A DNA stretch of 56,794 bases, taken from contig DAOUKM010000005.1 of NCBI GenBank assembly GCA_034421295.1, positions 1 through 56,794 on the forward strand, written 5' to 3'. Position numbers and translations under genes: made by a program. Source of the stretch: CAUZIR01 sp034421295 (GTDB lineage: Bacteria; Chloroflexota; Dehalococcoidia; Lucifugimonadales; UBA2962). The stretch's first letter is position 1. Every line of letters starts with the position of its first letter. The notes under the pieces were generated by a model. The model made no database searches and had not been told where the DNA came from. It saw only the letters and a list, made by a program, of their open reading frames with translations. Shown one piece after another: positions 47,883 through 55,485 of this stretch.

Positions 47883-48329
47883 ATGCGAGTGACGATCGGT
47901 GCCGACCACGGGGGCTTTCCCCTCAAGGCCGAGCTGGCTGCCCACATCGAGGGGCTCGGCCACGAGCTCGTAGACGTAGGCGCCCACAGCCTGGACCCGC
48001 TGGACGATTACCCGGACTTTGCCGAGGCCGTCGCCCGGAATGTCGCCGCGGGCAGAGCCGAGCGGGGCGTAATGATCTGTGGCAGCGGCGTGGGAGCCGC
48101 GATTACCGCCAACAAGTTAAGGGGTATACGGGCGTCGGTGTGCCACGACACCTACTCGGCCCACCAGGGTGTGGAGCACGACGAGATGAACGTGCTTTGC
48201 CTTGGCGCCCGGATCGTCGGCGGCGAAATTGCGCGCGAGATCGTCGCAGCGTTCCTTGCCGCTCGCTTCATACCCGAGGAAAAGTACGTTCGTCGCCTCA
48301 ACAAGATCAAGGCCCTGGATGCCCGCTAA
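47883..48329 (+). CDS. rpiB: Ribose-5-phosphate isomerase B
   Basis: This 148-residue RpiB/LacAB-family isomerase interconverts ribose-5-phosphate and ribulose-5-phosphate in the pentose phosphate pathway. It begins MRVTIGADHGGFPLK with the phosphate-binding D-H-G-G. The catalytic Cys lies in M-I-C-G-S-G-V-G near residue 66, and H-D-T-Y-S-A-H-Q near residue 99 closes the site. ATG 47883 is chosen because of the family N-terminus and the promoter six bases before; an in-frame upstream ATG (47856) would add nine non-conserved residues. Its stop lies in a hairpin shared with the convergent gene. Confidence 0.93.
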   Translation: MRVTIGADHGGFPLKAELAAHIEGLGHELVDVGAHSLDPLDDYPDFAEAVARNVAAGRAERGVMICGSGVGAAITANKLRGIRASVCHDTYSAHQGVEHDEMNVLCLGARIVGGEIAREIVAAFLAARFIPEEKYVRRLNKIKALDAR

Positions 48330-48341
48330 GGCGCTCGCCTT
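48328..48341. terminator. Hairpin between rpiB and the convergent uronate-dehydrogenase-like gene
   Basis: AAGGC-GCTC-GCCTT gives a 5-base-pair stem. The left arm begins within the TAA stop of rpiB and the right arm ends at the first base of the other gene's stop (TCA on this strand). It suits a compact bidirectional terminator. Confidence 0.5.
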
Positions 48342-49108
48342 CAGGTAAAGTCGGCCCTGTATCGCTCGGCGTCCTCCGTGGGCCGGTAGCCGATCTCCCG
48401 CTCCCCTCCGGCAAGATCCCAGAAGCGCCAGGTGTTTTTCGACACGCCGTAGTAGATGCCGAAGGCCACCTCGGCGGGGGCGTCAACGCAGCGTTCCACC
48501 AGCTGGACGAGGTCCTTGTGGAACAGGAACGTGGCCAGGTTCCTCACCGTAAGGGGGCGGTCCTGGCTATTGACCGTGCCGATCCGAAGGCAGAGTACGG
48601 AAAGGCCGTGCACATCCGAGTAGTAGCGCCCCACTGCCTCACCGAGCGCCTTGCCGATGCCGTAGGGACCGTCCGGACGGATCGGGACGTCGGTCCCCAC
48701 CAGGGGGAACCGGCCCGGCGAGAGACCCTCGTAGTTACCCGCCACTATCTGGCGGTAGGGAGTATCCAGTTCGAAGTTGCCAACGGCATGATTCGAACTG
48801 GCGAAGATGAGCCGGCGTGCACCGACCCTGTGGGCCGCTTCCAGCGCATTCCTGGTGGCGGCAAAATTGTTGCGGTATGCGTCCTCCCAGCTGGCGAACT
48901 GGTCTGCGTTGGCCGCAAGATCGATCACCACATCCGCCCCCGCAAACGCCGCGGTCACCGCCTCGAGGTCAACCATGTCGGCGAGCGTCGTCTCCACCGT
49001 CTCCGAGGGGCGAGCATCGACTCCCCGAACGCGGTATCGGTCGGCCAGCGCCGGCCCAATCACGCTGCCGATCGTACCTGAGCTGCCGGTGATCACTATA
49101 GTTTCCAT
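48341..49108 (-). CDS. Uronate-dehydrogenase-like NAD-dependent epimerase/dehydratase
   Basis: This 255-residue extended SDR has G-S-S-G-T-I-G-S at about residues 8-15 and the catalytic Y-G-I-G-K near residue 148. F-A-S-S-N-H-A-V-G, L-R-I-G-T-V and IYYGVSKNTWRFWDL closely follow the pattern of bacterial uronate dehydrogenases, which oxidise hexuronic acids to aldarolactones. Start ATG has GGAGG 13 bases upstream, farther than usual. If the assignment is right it would feed sugar acids into central metabolism, but an NAD-dependent sugar epimerase cannot be excluded. Confidence 0.82.
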   Translation of the reverse strand: METIVITGSSGTIGSVIGPALADRYRVRGVDARPSETVETTLADMVDLEAVTAAFAGADVVIDLAANADQFASWEDAYRNNFAATRNALEAAHRVGARRLIFASSNHAVGNFELDTPYRQIVAGNYEGLSPGRFPLVGTDVPIRPDGPYGIGKALGEAVGRYYSDVHGLSVLCLRIGTVNSQDRPLTVRNLATFLFHKDLVQLVERCVDAPAEVAFGIYYGVSKNTWRFWDLAGGEREIGYRPTEDAERYRADFT

Positions 49109-49453
49109 CGACTTGCTTTGCCTCCGTTCCGGGGTTCTTGGTGGGTCGCCTTTAGCCTACAGCCTACGCCGCATGCCCTCCGGACTGCGGCCGGCAAGGG
49201 ACTGTATGGGTGCGGGGTCTGCCCATCGCGCGCCGGCGTGAGGTGAGCTTATCCAGGGTTATGCAAACTGCGTCGACCCACGGCTCGCAGGTGAGGAACG
49301 CTCCACGGCCAGCACCGGCTATCGCGCGAATTGCCTTCGCATCTACCCCAGTGCCGTTTGACCTGAGTTCGGGTCTGCCTCAGCGTCGCGTATCCACTCA
49401 CAACACCTTCCTCCCGAACCCGCTCTTGACCCGACTGTAGAGCGATTCTCCCA
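49109..49453. other. Intergenic region without a supported gene
   Basis: About 345 bases with no recognisable gene. On the minus strand an 18-codon frame (49398-49454) starts with an ATG overlapping the APH stop as TGATG, a coupling arrangement, and encodes a basic peptide with S-R-V-K-S-G-F-G-R-K. It may be a gene remnant. The plus-strand frame at 49210-49440 has no recognisable features. A TAGGCT-like sequence near 49160 could be part of the promoter of the minus-strand dehydrogenase. Confidence 0.5.
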
Positions 49454-50425
49454 TCACGATAGCCCCATACGCCGCGCGGCCCACTTCCGTGCTACGACAC
49501 CCTGCGCGCCCTGGAATGCCCGCACCGTGGGCAAGCCAGGGGGAGGCGGCTGAACGGCCTTTTGCGTAAAGTAGCCGGCCAGAGCCACCACGGCCGCGGT
49601 TATGGCTGCATCATCGGCGGCAAGACACGCTGAGTGCATGGAGATCACCTCCTCGGGCGGCGGGCCTCCCTGCATCGTCACACTTGGAGCGAATGCTACA
49701 ACGTCGAGCCACGCAGGCCCGATACAGGCATGCGGCCAGTCAATGAACCAGACCCGCTCGGGCGTGAGCAGAATGTTGTCAGCCCGGATGTCGAGGTTCA
49801 GGAGCGTGTCGCCCTCCATCATCTCGCTGGCGGTGTCCTCGATCGACACCAGGGCCTCCAGGTGCCGGCGGGACCACCCATCCACCAGGTCGAGGCGAGA
49901 CGGGCGTTCGCCTCGTAGTCGGCGCCAGCCACGAAACCCCCTCGCGAACACATCGCTCGCCCTGCCGACGCTGGCGACCGGCACCGGCGAGGGCGTCAGG
50001 AGCCGGCCCAAGTCCTCCATGGCTGCGACCACACGCTGGAGTTCGTCCGTCCGCCATGGTCGTATCGGGTGGCGCCCCTCCACGTCCTCAAAGACCATCG
50101 CAACCCAGCCGCCCTCGCCCTCGTCATAGGACCAAATGAGCCGCGGGACAGGTGCAAGGGCCGGAAGGGCAGGCACTATCCTGGACTCTCGTCGATGCAT
50201 CGCGGGTGTGTCGGGATTCGGCCCGGGTCCGACCGCCTTTAGGAATACCCGGCGGCCGTCATGTGCCTTCAGCCGTGCCGCGACGCCGGGCGAAAAGCCC
50301 GTGGGCTGCGAAGCAGCGCTGACCACTGCTCCACCCAGCCACCCTTCGATTTCGTCACGCACTTGCCCGGGAACATCTGCCCAGCCGAGCCTCACGCCGC
50401 GGTCCGGCGGTGGCTGTCCGTTCAC
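49454..50425 (-). CDS. APH/choline-kinase-fold phosphotransferase
   Basis: A 323-residue aminoglycoside-phosphotransferase-fold protein. Kinase-like motifs: VFLKAVGPG (the ATP Lys) near residue 58, LLNLDIRADNILL as catalytic loop and V-W-F-I-D-W-P-H-A as the metal-binding DFG equivalent. The usual H-x-D of the catalytic loop (often HLDLRADN) reads N-L-D here, so the histidine is replaced; the Asp and Asn are kept. It probably phosphorylates a small hydroxyl compound rather than an antibiotic. GTG 50425 is taken; an upstream in-frame start at 50485 is possible but has no better ribosome site. The 122 bases before it hold no gene. Confidence 0.78.
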   Translation of the reverse strand: MNGQPPPDRGVRLGWADVPGQVRDEIEGWLGGAVVSAASQPTGFSPGVAARLKAHDGRRVFLKAVGPGPNPDTPAMHRRESRIVPALPALAPVPRLIWSYDEGEGGWVAMVFEDVEGRHPIRPWRTDELQRVVAAMEDLGRLLTPSPVPVASVGRASDVFARGFRGWRRLRGERPSRLDLVDGWSRRHLEALVSIEDTASEMMEGDTLLNLDIRADNILLTPERVWFIDWPHACIGPAWLDVVAFAPSVTMQGGPPPEEVISMHSACLAADDAAITAAVVALAGYFTQKAVQPPPPGLPTVRAFQGAQGVVARKWAARRMGLS

Positions 50426-50547
50426 CTGTTCATGCGCCGATTCCCTTTCCTCAGTCAATGGACACACCCGGCCGGCGCCAGCCAACGGTTCGACTGGAGG
50501 TCAGCCCACCTCGCCAATTCAGGACGGGGTGCGCCCTCTCAGGTCGT

Positions 50548-52029
50548 TCACCCGGAACCGCCGCGCTCAATGTCCGAAACTTCGTCTTCGCCTCCAAACC
50601 TGCCGGCCATGGCGGACCGGACCGCATCATCTGCGCTCTCACCTGCCTGCGCTGCCGCATCCATGGCGCCCCTGGCAACAGCCCTTTGTAGTCTCACGGG
50701 ATCTATAGATGACTCCACACGTGCCTCAAGCGCCGCCTCGGCCAGCCCCGTGGCCAGAGACCCAAGGTCTCTAAACCCCGTCCTGGCAGCATTGGCGACC
50801 AGCTCATAGGCGCTCCGCCGGGCCGTGGCAAGTACGTCATCCCCGGCGGTTCCAGCACCCGCAACAACGCCCTTTATGGTCGCCTTGCCGGCTTCGATGA
50901 GCTCCTCCTCGCTGTCCCTCAGGGCATCCACGGTAGCCCTGGAGATCTCGGTCACCGCCTGGCCGGCTGGAATGCCCACGGAGGCTGCGACCTCCATTGT
51001 GCCCTCCGCAGCGCCCTGCAGCGTCGCACTCTGTGTGTCCCCGCCTCTCCCGGCCTGTATCGCTCCTGCAAACGCATCGTGAAGAACCCTGGTGGTCATC
51101 CCGGTGGCTTCTCCCACTCCCAGGACCACCCCTTTTGTCGCATCCCTCACACGGTCTGTCGAATGCTGTCCAGCTTCGTTTACAGCCTGCATGGCGCCTA
51201 TCATGGCATCGCGCGCGACCGATCCGGAGCGGTGTTCCGCATCTCGTAATGCCTTGGCCGAGGATCTCCTCAGCCTTGCGATGGAGAACCTGGTGGCGCT
51301 TATCGCGGCGGCTGAGACGCTCTTGCCAACCGCTGTCGTTACGGCCTTCGCAGGCTGATCCGCCTGCCGCAACTGCCTTTCGACCTCCGCGACGTCTATC
51401 TTCCTGGTCCTGATAGTCCTGGGCGAGACGATGCCTCCTGAGAATATGAGCTGCATTGCGTCCGGGACCGTCAGGTCCGTGTCCAGGACGTCCTTAGGGG
51501 GCATGAGCACGACGAACCCGGAGTTCGGGAGCGGAGCGGTGGGGACGTAGGTCATGATCAGCCTGTCGACACCATCGGCGTCGGTGATCCCCGTGAGAAA
51601 TCCCAGGCTCCACGAGTCGGCCCTGGGGAACTGGACCAGCACCACTCTCTTAAAGCCGGTTACGCTGGTTCCGGAAAAGGACTCGACCAGCTGGCGGTTC
51701 GCCGAATAGACCGTTCCGACGAACGGTATCCGCAAAAGGTACGCGCGGGCCCGGTCCACCGCCATCCTGCCCAGCCTGAACGAAACAAGGGCTCCGATCA
51801 CGTACACCACGATCACCGCCGCGACGATTCCAGGCCCCGGCAGCGTCAGGTCGACGCCGAATTGACTTACAACCCACTCGATCCAGGGACGGAGCACCCC
51901 GTCCGTCAGGTCGAACACGAAGCGGATGATCAGATAGGTCAGGGCGACCGGAAGAAGGAGCAACAGCCCGCTGACAAGGGACCTGCGGATATGCCCTCCA
52001 AGAGAGTTACGAATGCTATTGAGCGTCAT
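50548..52029 (-). CDS. DUF502 membrane protein with long Ala-rich C-terminal domain
   Basis: The protein has 493 residues. Residues 1-200 match DUF502: S-G-L-L-L-L-L-P-V-A-L-T-Y, a second helix GIVAAVIVVYVIGALVSF, I-P-F-V-G-T-V-Y and W-S-L-G-F-L-T-G. DUF502 proteins are usually only about 200 residues. Here a further 280 residues follow, rich in Ala, Gly, Asp and Arg with helix-forming units such as VRDATKGVVLGVGEATG and LQGAAEGTMEVAASVG. This suggests an amphipathic helical repeat that could bind membrane or a filament. ATG 52029 is preceded by GAGGTG six bases upstream, better than GTG 52038. Confidence 0.78.
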   Translation of the reverse strand: MTLNSIRNSLGGHIRRSLVSGLLLLLPVALTYLIIRFVFDLTDGVLRPWIEWVVSQFGVDLTLPGPGIVAAVIVVYVIGALVSFRLGRMAVDRARAYLLRIPFVGTVYSANRQLVESFSGTSVTGFKRVVLVQFPRADSWSLGFLTGITDADGVDRLIMTYVPTAPLPNSGFVVLMPPKDVLDTDLTVPDAMQLIFSGGIVSPRTIRTRKIDVAEVERQLRQADQPAKAVTTAVGKSVSAAAISATRFSIARLRRSSAKALRDAEHRSGSVARDAMIGAMQAVNEAGQHSTDRVRDATKGVVLGVGEATGMTTRVLHDAFAGAIQAGRGGDTQSATLQGAAEGTMEVAASVGIPAGQAVTEISRATVDALRDSEEELIEAGKATIKGVVAGAGTAGDDVLATARRSAYELVANAARTGFRDLGSLATGLAEAALEARVESSIDPVRLQRAVARGAMDAAAQAGESADDAVRSAMAGRFGGEDEVSDIERGGSG

Positions 52030-52427
52030 ATCCAGCACCTCATGACGGATTTACCGTGAGGGTGGGGATTCGGACTGCGGAGCGCTACTTCCTGCCCTAG
52101 GAGCTCACCGCACCGACCCGCCAATCTGTTGATCGACAGTATGGCCCGCCGCCTCCCTCATCTAGCAATCGCTTTGAAGCTCCCGTATTGGCGGATCTGC
52201 GCGGCGAACCGCCCCGGCAGGGTTCAGGAATACAGGGGAGACCTCGCCGGTAGCGCTGCGCTTGAGGGAGCATTCGATCTCGCTCCCGGTCAATCCCCCG
52301 CAGGTGCGGCGGCCCGTCCAGGGTCCGCTTCGCGGATCGCGACTGATTCCTACCGGGCCGCTGAGCCGCGGTGCCGCACCGACCCTGGGATCACTTCAGC
52401 GGCCCGGCCGGTGCTGGTCGGCTCCAG
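52030..52427. other. Intergenic region without a supported gene
   Basis: About 400 bases between the DUF502 and glyoxalase-fold genes. Open frames here have no recognisable domain or ribosome site. Composition is similar to the surroundings. I see no tRNA, hairpin pair or repeat of note. Confidence 0.5.
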
Positions 52428-52811
52428 CTAGTTCTGCACCATCTGAATCAGGTTGCCGCAGGTGTCGTCAAAGACGGCCACGGTCACGTCGCCGGCCTCT
52501 GTCGGCTCCATCGTAAATGTCACGCCGAGCGACTTGAGCCGCTCATATTCGGCATGGATGTCCTCAACGGCGAATAGCGTCGCAGGGATGCTCTGACCAT
52601 AGATGCCCTTCTGATACTCCTGCGATACGGGATTGTCGTTTGGTTCAAGCACAAGTTCGGTCCCGTCCGGATCTTCAGGTGAGACAACGGTAATCCACCT
52701 GAATTTCCCGATGGGAACGTCATGCTTTTTCAAAAAGCCGAGGATCTCCGTATAGAAACTGAGAGCCCTGTCCTGATCGCTCACGAACACGCTGGTGTGT
52801 GTAATGCGCAT
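52428..52811 (-). CDS. VOC (glyoxalase/bleomycin resistance) superfamily protein
   Basis: A 127-residue two-module beta-alpha-beta-beta-beta protein: ITHTSVFVSDQDRALSFYTEILGF at the N-terminus and V-A-V-F-D-D-T-C-G-N-L-I-Q-M at the end, with E-L-V-L-E-P in the middle. Putative metal ligands are His5, Glu near residue 55 and a Glu/Gln at the C-terminus, but not all can be fixed. Such proteins act as dioxygenases, lyases or binding proteins. GGAAGG lies seven bases before ATG 52811. A near-perfect inverted repeat lies 24 bases upstream of the start, possibly its operator. Confidence 0.87.
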   Translation of the reverse strand: MRITHTSVFVSDQDRALSFYTEILGFLKKHDVPIGKFRWITVVSPEDPDGTELVLEPNDNPVSQEYQKGIYGQSIPATLFAVEDIHAEYERLKSLGVTFTMEPTEAGDVTVAVFDDTCGNLIQMVQN

Positions 52812-53178
52812 ATCCGGCCTTCCGTCCTCTTATGCCGATGGCTAGTGCCATCGGTCCATGGCAGTATTCAGGGGTTCATCGCCAAACACAAGCGCCGGTG
52901 CCCGCAGGCGGGCCTCGTTCGATGCGGCTAGAAATGACACCCTGCCCCGCCCCTCGACCGGTAAGCATCCAGATCGACTCCGCAAAGTGCCACGACGTAA
53001 TGAGACCGGGGCACTGTAAACTCTCTGCCGATGATCGAAAGTATCGCGGTCTGCGAGCCGATAGACCTATCGATCCCGTCGAACCGTTCGACAAGATGCC
53101 GCCGGTCCAGACTCGGCAGGAAGGACTCGGGCCTGTAGCCGCGGATCGCCGCTCGCTCGCCCTCTCACACCAAGGAAA
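52812..53178. other. Intergenic region without a supported gene
   Basis: About 367 bases between two divergent genes. It holds the inverted repeat at 52835-52854. A TAAACT box near 53016-53021 is followed eight bases later by ATG 53031, which opens a 35-codon frame (53031-53138) starting M-I-E-S-I-A-V-C-E-P and turning Arg/Ser-rich. It may be a remnant or chance frame. AAGGAAA before 53179 is the ribosome site of the following SDR gene. Confidence 0.5.
52835..52854. promoter_or_regulatory. Inverted repeat CCGATGGC-TAGT-GCCATCGG
   Basis: A perfect 8-base inverted repeat around a four-base centre, 24 bases upstream of the glyoxalase-fold gene start. No T-tract follows, so an operator for a dimeric repressor is more likely than a terminator. 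Confidence 0.45.
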
Positions 53179-54003
53179 ATGCTTCCCGAATTCAGTCTGG
53201 CTGGAAAGACGGCCCTCGTAACCGGTGGCGGAAGGGGCATTGGCCGCGCCATAGCGCTCGTTTTCGCTGAGGCCGGGGCCAACGTAGTCGTCACAGCCAG
53301 GTCCGCGCACCAGGTAGAGGCCGTCGCCGACGAGATCGAGGCCGGCGGCGGTACCGCGCTTGCCCTGGTCTGCGACGTCGCCGATTCCGCTCAGGTCGAC
53401 GGCACCGTCATGGAGGCGACGGACCGCCTGGGCAGGATCGACGTACTCGTAAACAACGCAGGTGAAGTCACCGTGGGCCCGGTCGTGCCCGTTCCCGATC
53501 CGCCGGAGAACGTCGACTGGCGCTGGTCACCGGACGAGCGCATGAGCGACTCGGACTTTCGACGCATCATCAATACGAACCTGGAGGGCGCGTTCTACAT
53601 GGCCCGCGCGGTGGCCCCGCAGATGATCGAGCGCAGGTCGGGCAAGGTGATCAACGTCGCCAGCACCAGTGCCAATCTGGCCTTTCCGTACGAGGCCGCC
53701 TATGGGCCCAGCAAGGCGGCGGTGCAGATGCTGACCAAGGTTCTGGCCCTGGAGTGGGGGCCCTACAACGTTAACGTCAACGCCATCAGCCCTGGCTGGT
53801 TCAGGACGGAGATGACCGAACCGGGATTCAGGGACCCTGTGATCGCCGAGTCACGCGTGGCATCACTGCCACTGGGACGGCTTACCGACGTACGTGACCT
53901 GGGCCTGCTGGCCCTCTACCTGGCGAGCCCCGCCTCCGATTGGATGACCGGTCAGGTCATCGTGCTCGACGGCGGCGAGTCCGCCATCGCCTACGCCAAC
54001 TAG
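53179..54003 (+). CDS. SDR family oxidoreductase
   Basis: The protein is 274 residues, a classical short-chain dehydrogenase. G-G-G-R-G-I-G-R at about residues 16-23 binds NAD(P), V-N-N-A-G is at about residue 92, and the catalytic Tyr-Lys is in Y-G-P-S-K near residue 175, after the Ser of N-V-A-S-T-S. An insertion of about 15 residues after N-N-A-G (PDPPENVDWRWSPDERM) is longer than in most members and probably shapes the substrate pocket. T-A-R-S after the second strand suggests NADP(H) use. ATG 53179 has AAGGAAA just upstream. Substrate unknown. Confidence 0.9.
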   Translation: MLPEFSLAGKTALVTGGGRGIGRAIALVFAEAGANVVVTARSAHQVEAVADEIEAGGGTALALVCDVADSAQVDGTVMEATDRLGRIDVLVNNAGEVTVGPVVPVPDPPENVDWRWSPDERMSDSDFRRIINTNLEGAFYMARAVAPQMIERRSGKVINVASTSANLAFPYEAAYGPSKAAVQMLTKVLALEWGPYNVNVNAISPGWFRTEMTEPGFRDPVIAESRVASLPLGRLTDVRDLGLLALYLASPASDWMTGQVIVLDGGESAIAYAN

Positions 54004-54208
54004 CCTGAACCCGATTGCGTGGCTGCGGTCCGTCTGCTGCCTCAGGGCAGGCGCCACCGGGGCAGGTCCCGCCAGGGCTGGTTCCGGCGCCCGATCGCGG
54101 CTGCTTTAGGCCGTCTCTGCCTCAGCCGCCGCCTCCCGGCGTCCGGCTACATCCAGGCTGCCGGACCTCATTTCTCGGTTAATGGACAGGTCTGACCCAA
54201 CCTATTCG

Positions 54209-54222
54209 CCGGTCGGGACCGG
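54209..54222 (-). terminator. Hairpin just after the GrpB-like stop
   Basis: CCGGT-CGGG-ACCGG (5 base pairs, four-base loop) lies two bases after the stop codon of the minus-strand gene ending at 54225. No T-tract. The rest of the 54004-54224 gap holds no recognisable gene. Confidence 0.4.
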
Positions 54223-54224
54223 GG

Positions 54225-54917
54225 TCAGCCCTGTTCGTCACACCAGGATATAGCCCGCCTCTCCAGATCATTCACCCAGGGACCCTTTGCATTCATGTAC
54301 GCAATTCGGTCTCCCGGAAATGACGCCGCCGCCTCAGCCTTGATAGATCCGTACCTGCGGGCTTCCTCCGGGTGGGCTGCCAGGTAGTCACGCACGGCCA
54401 GGTGGCGCCGTTCGTGAACGCTGCCCGCCTCACACACGTGCACGTGGTAACGGCGCGGTCGCTGCCGTGGCCTGCCAAAGAAATGAAAGTCGGGATACTC
54501 CGCATCGTAGGTGAATGCATAACCGATCCGCTCGAGGGGTACCCGGTATGTGGATAGGGCGGCTATGTCCCCGACGGTGACGAGGATGTCCACGATGGGC
54601 TTGGACCGAAGTCCCTGCACAGCGGTAGATCCTACATGGTGAAGGTCGATCGCGACGTCGCCCAGGGCGCCCCGGATCTTCGCCGCCTCCGATGAGAAGA
54701 GCCGCGGCCATTTCGCATCGTAGGCGACGATACGGATCGCAGGATCCAGCTCCGGCTCCCGTGCTATATCAGCCCCGGCGTAGGCGACGTACTCCGGAAT
54801 CTCGGGTACCGCCCTCACGCGCTCCCGAAGAAAGGCCGGAAAGAGGCTGGCCTGCTCAATCTCATCCAGCCGTATCCACTGGAACGTCGTGCCCGGCTCG
54901 TTCCCTGAGAACGGACC
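54225..54917 (-). CDS. GrpB-like domain (plus NUDIX C-terminus), downstream of an in-frame amber codon
   Basis: This frame continues the NUDIX gene in phase after TAG 54918-54920. The first 45 or so residues (GNEPGTTFQWIRLDEIEQ, then FLRERVRAVPEIPEYV) complete a NUDIX domain. Residues from about 60 onward form a GrpB/UPF0157 domain with I-V-A-Y-D-A-K-W-P, DLHHVGSTAVQGLRSKPIVDI and R-Y-H-V-H-V-C-E. GrpB-like proteins resemble nucleotidyltransferases; their activity is uncertain. GTG 54818 could start a separate 197-residue product. Otherwise this piece needs readthrough of the amber. A NUDIX-GrpB fusion interrupted by mutation is the simplest reading. Confidence 0.7.
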   Translation of the reverse strand, partial: GPFSGNEPGTTFQWIRLDEIEQASLFPAFLRERVRAVPEIPEYVAYAGADIAREPELDPAIRIVAYDAKWPRLFSSEAAKIRGALGDVAIDLHHVGSTAVQGLRSKPIVDILVTVGDIAALSTYRVPLERIGYAFTYDAEYPDFHFFGRPRQRPRRYHVHVCEAGSVHERRHLAVRDYLAAHPEEARRYGSIKAEAAASFPGDRIAYMNAKGPWVNDLERRAISWCDEQG

Positions 54918-55250
54918 CTACCGCCGAAGTACCTCCGCGCCGGAGGCGAATTCGATCAGGAAGTAAAAGCCGACCTCCTGGTACCGTTCGCCGTCCAGCT
55001 CGAACATGTTGTCCGCGGCGACGACGAGGCGTCCTACCGTAACCTCTTCGCCGAGTTCTTCCCGGACCTCCCTTTCCAGCGTCTCGAGGGCGTTCTCACC
55101 GTATTCCACGCGACCGCCGGGAACGAAGCAGAATCCGTGCTCGAGATTCTTCTCGACGAGCAGGCGATCCTCGTGCACTGCGACGCCGCCGACGCGATAC
55201 ATGAACGTGATTCCCCTCCCCGACGACATGACCATGTCGGCAGAAGTCAT
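54918..55250 (-). CDS. NUDIX hydrolase, N-terminal part ending at an in-frame amber codon
   Basis: This 110-residue frame holds the complete NUDIX box: G-x5-E-x7-REVREELGEEV at about residues 46-70, with the metal-binding Glu residues present. NUDIX enzymes hydrolyse nucleoside diphosphates linked to another moiety. The frame stops at TAG where family members continue with a W-x-x-L-D-E segment. That missing segment is in frame right after the TAG. The start is uncertain: ATG 55250 has GGAGGG too far upstream, and ATG 55235 is an alternative. The truncated product would lack the last strand and helix of the fold. Confidence 0.75.
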   Translation of the reverse strand: MTSADMVMSSGRGITFMYRVGGVAVHEDRLLVEKNLEHGFCFVPGGRVEYGENALETLEREVREELGEEVTVGRLVVAADNMFELDGERYQEVGFYFLIEFASGAEVLRR

Positions 55251-55485
55251 TGCTTTTGCTATCCACCCTCCAGGGAAAGACCGTTACTCATAACCCTGCG
55301 GCGACCTTGGGCGGGCCACGCTCGAGCACGGGTATCTTATTGTGGTCAGCGGGTGCATCGAACGTCTGATCTGGCAGAGTCGTTGAGTCCAGAAGACATA
55401 GGCGCTACCTGGATCGATCTTTCTGTCAAAGCCGCTTCGGCAACGGCCTAGTGCGGCTGAACCAGACTCATCCACAGGCACGTTT

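Noticed and set aside
50461..50500. tRNA T-loop-like GGTTCGAC
   Set aside because: No acceptor or anticodon stems can be formed around it.
54918..54920. Pyrrolysine at the NUDIX amber codon
   Set aside because: TAG is used as an ordinary stop for several intact genes in the window and nothing here indicates pyrrolysine genes; mutation or error is simpler.
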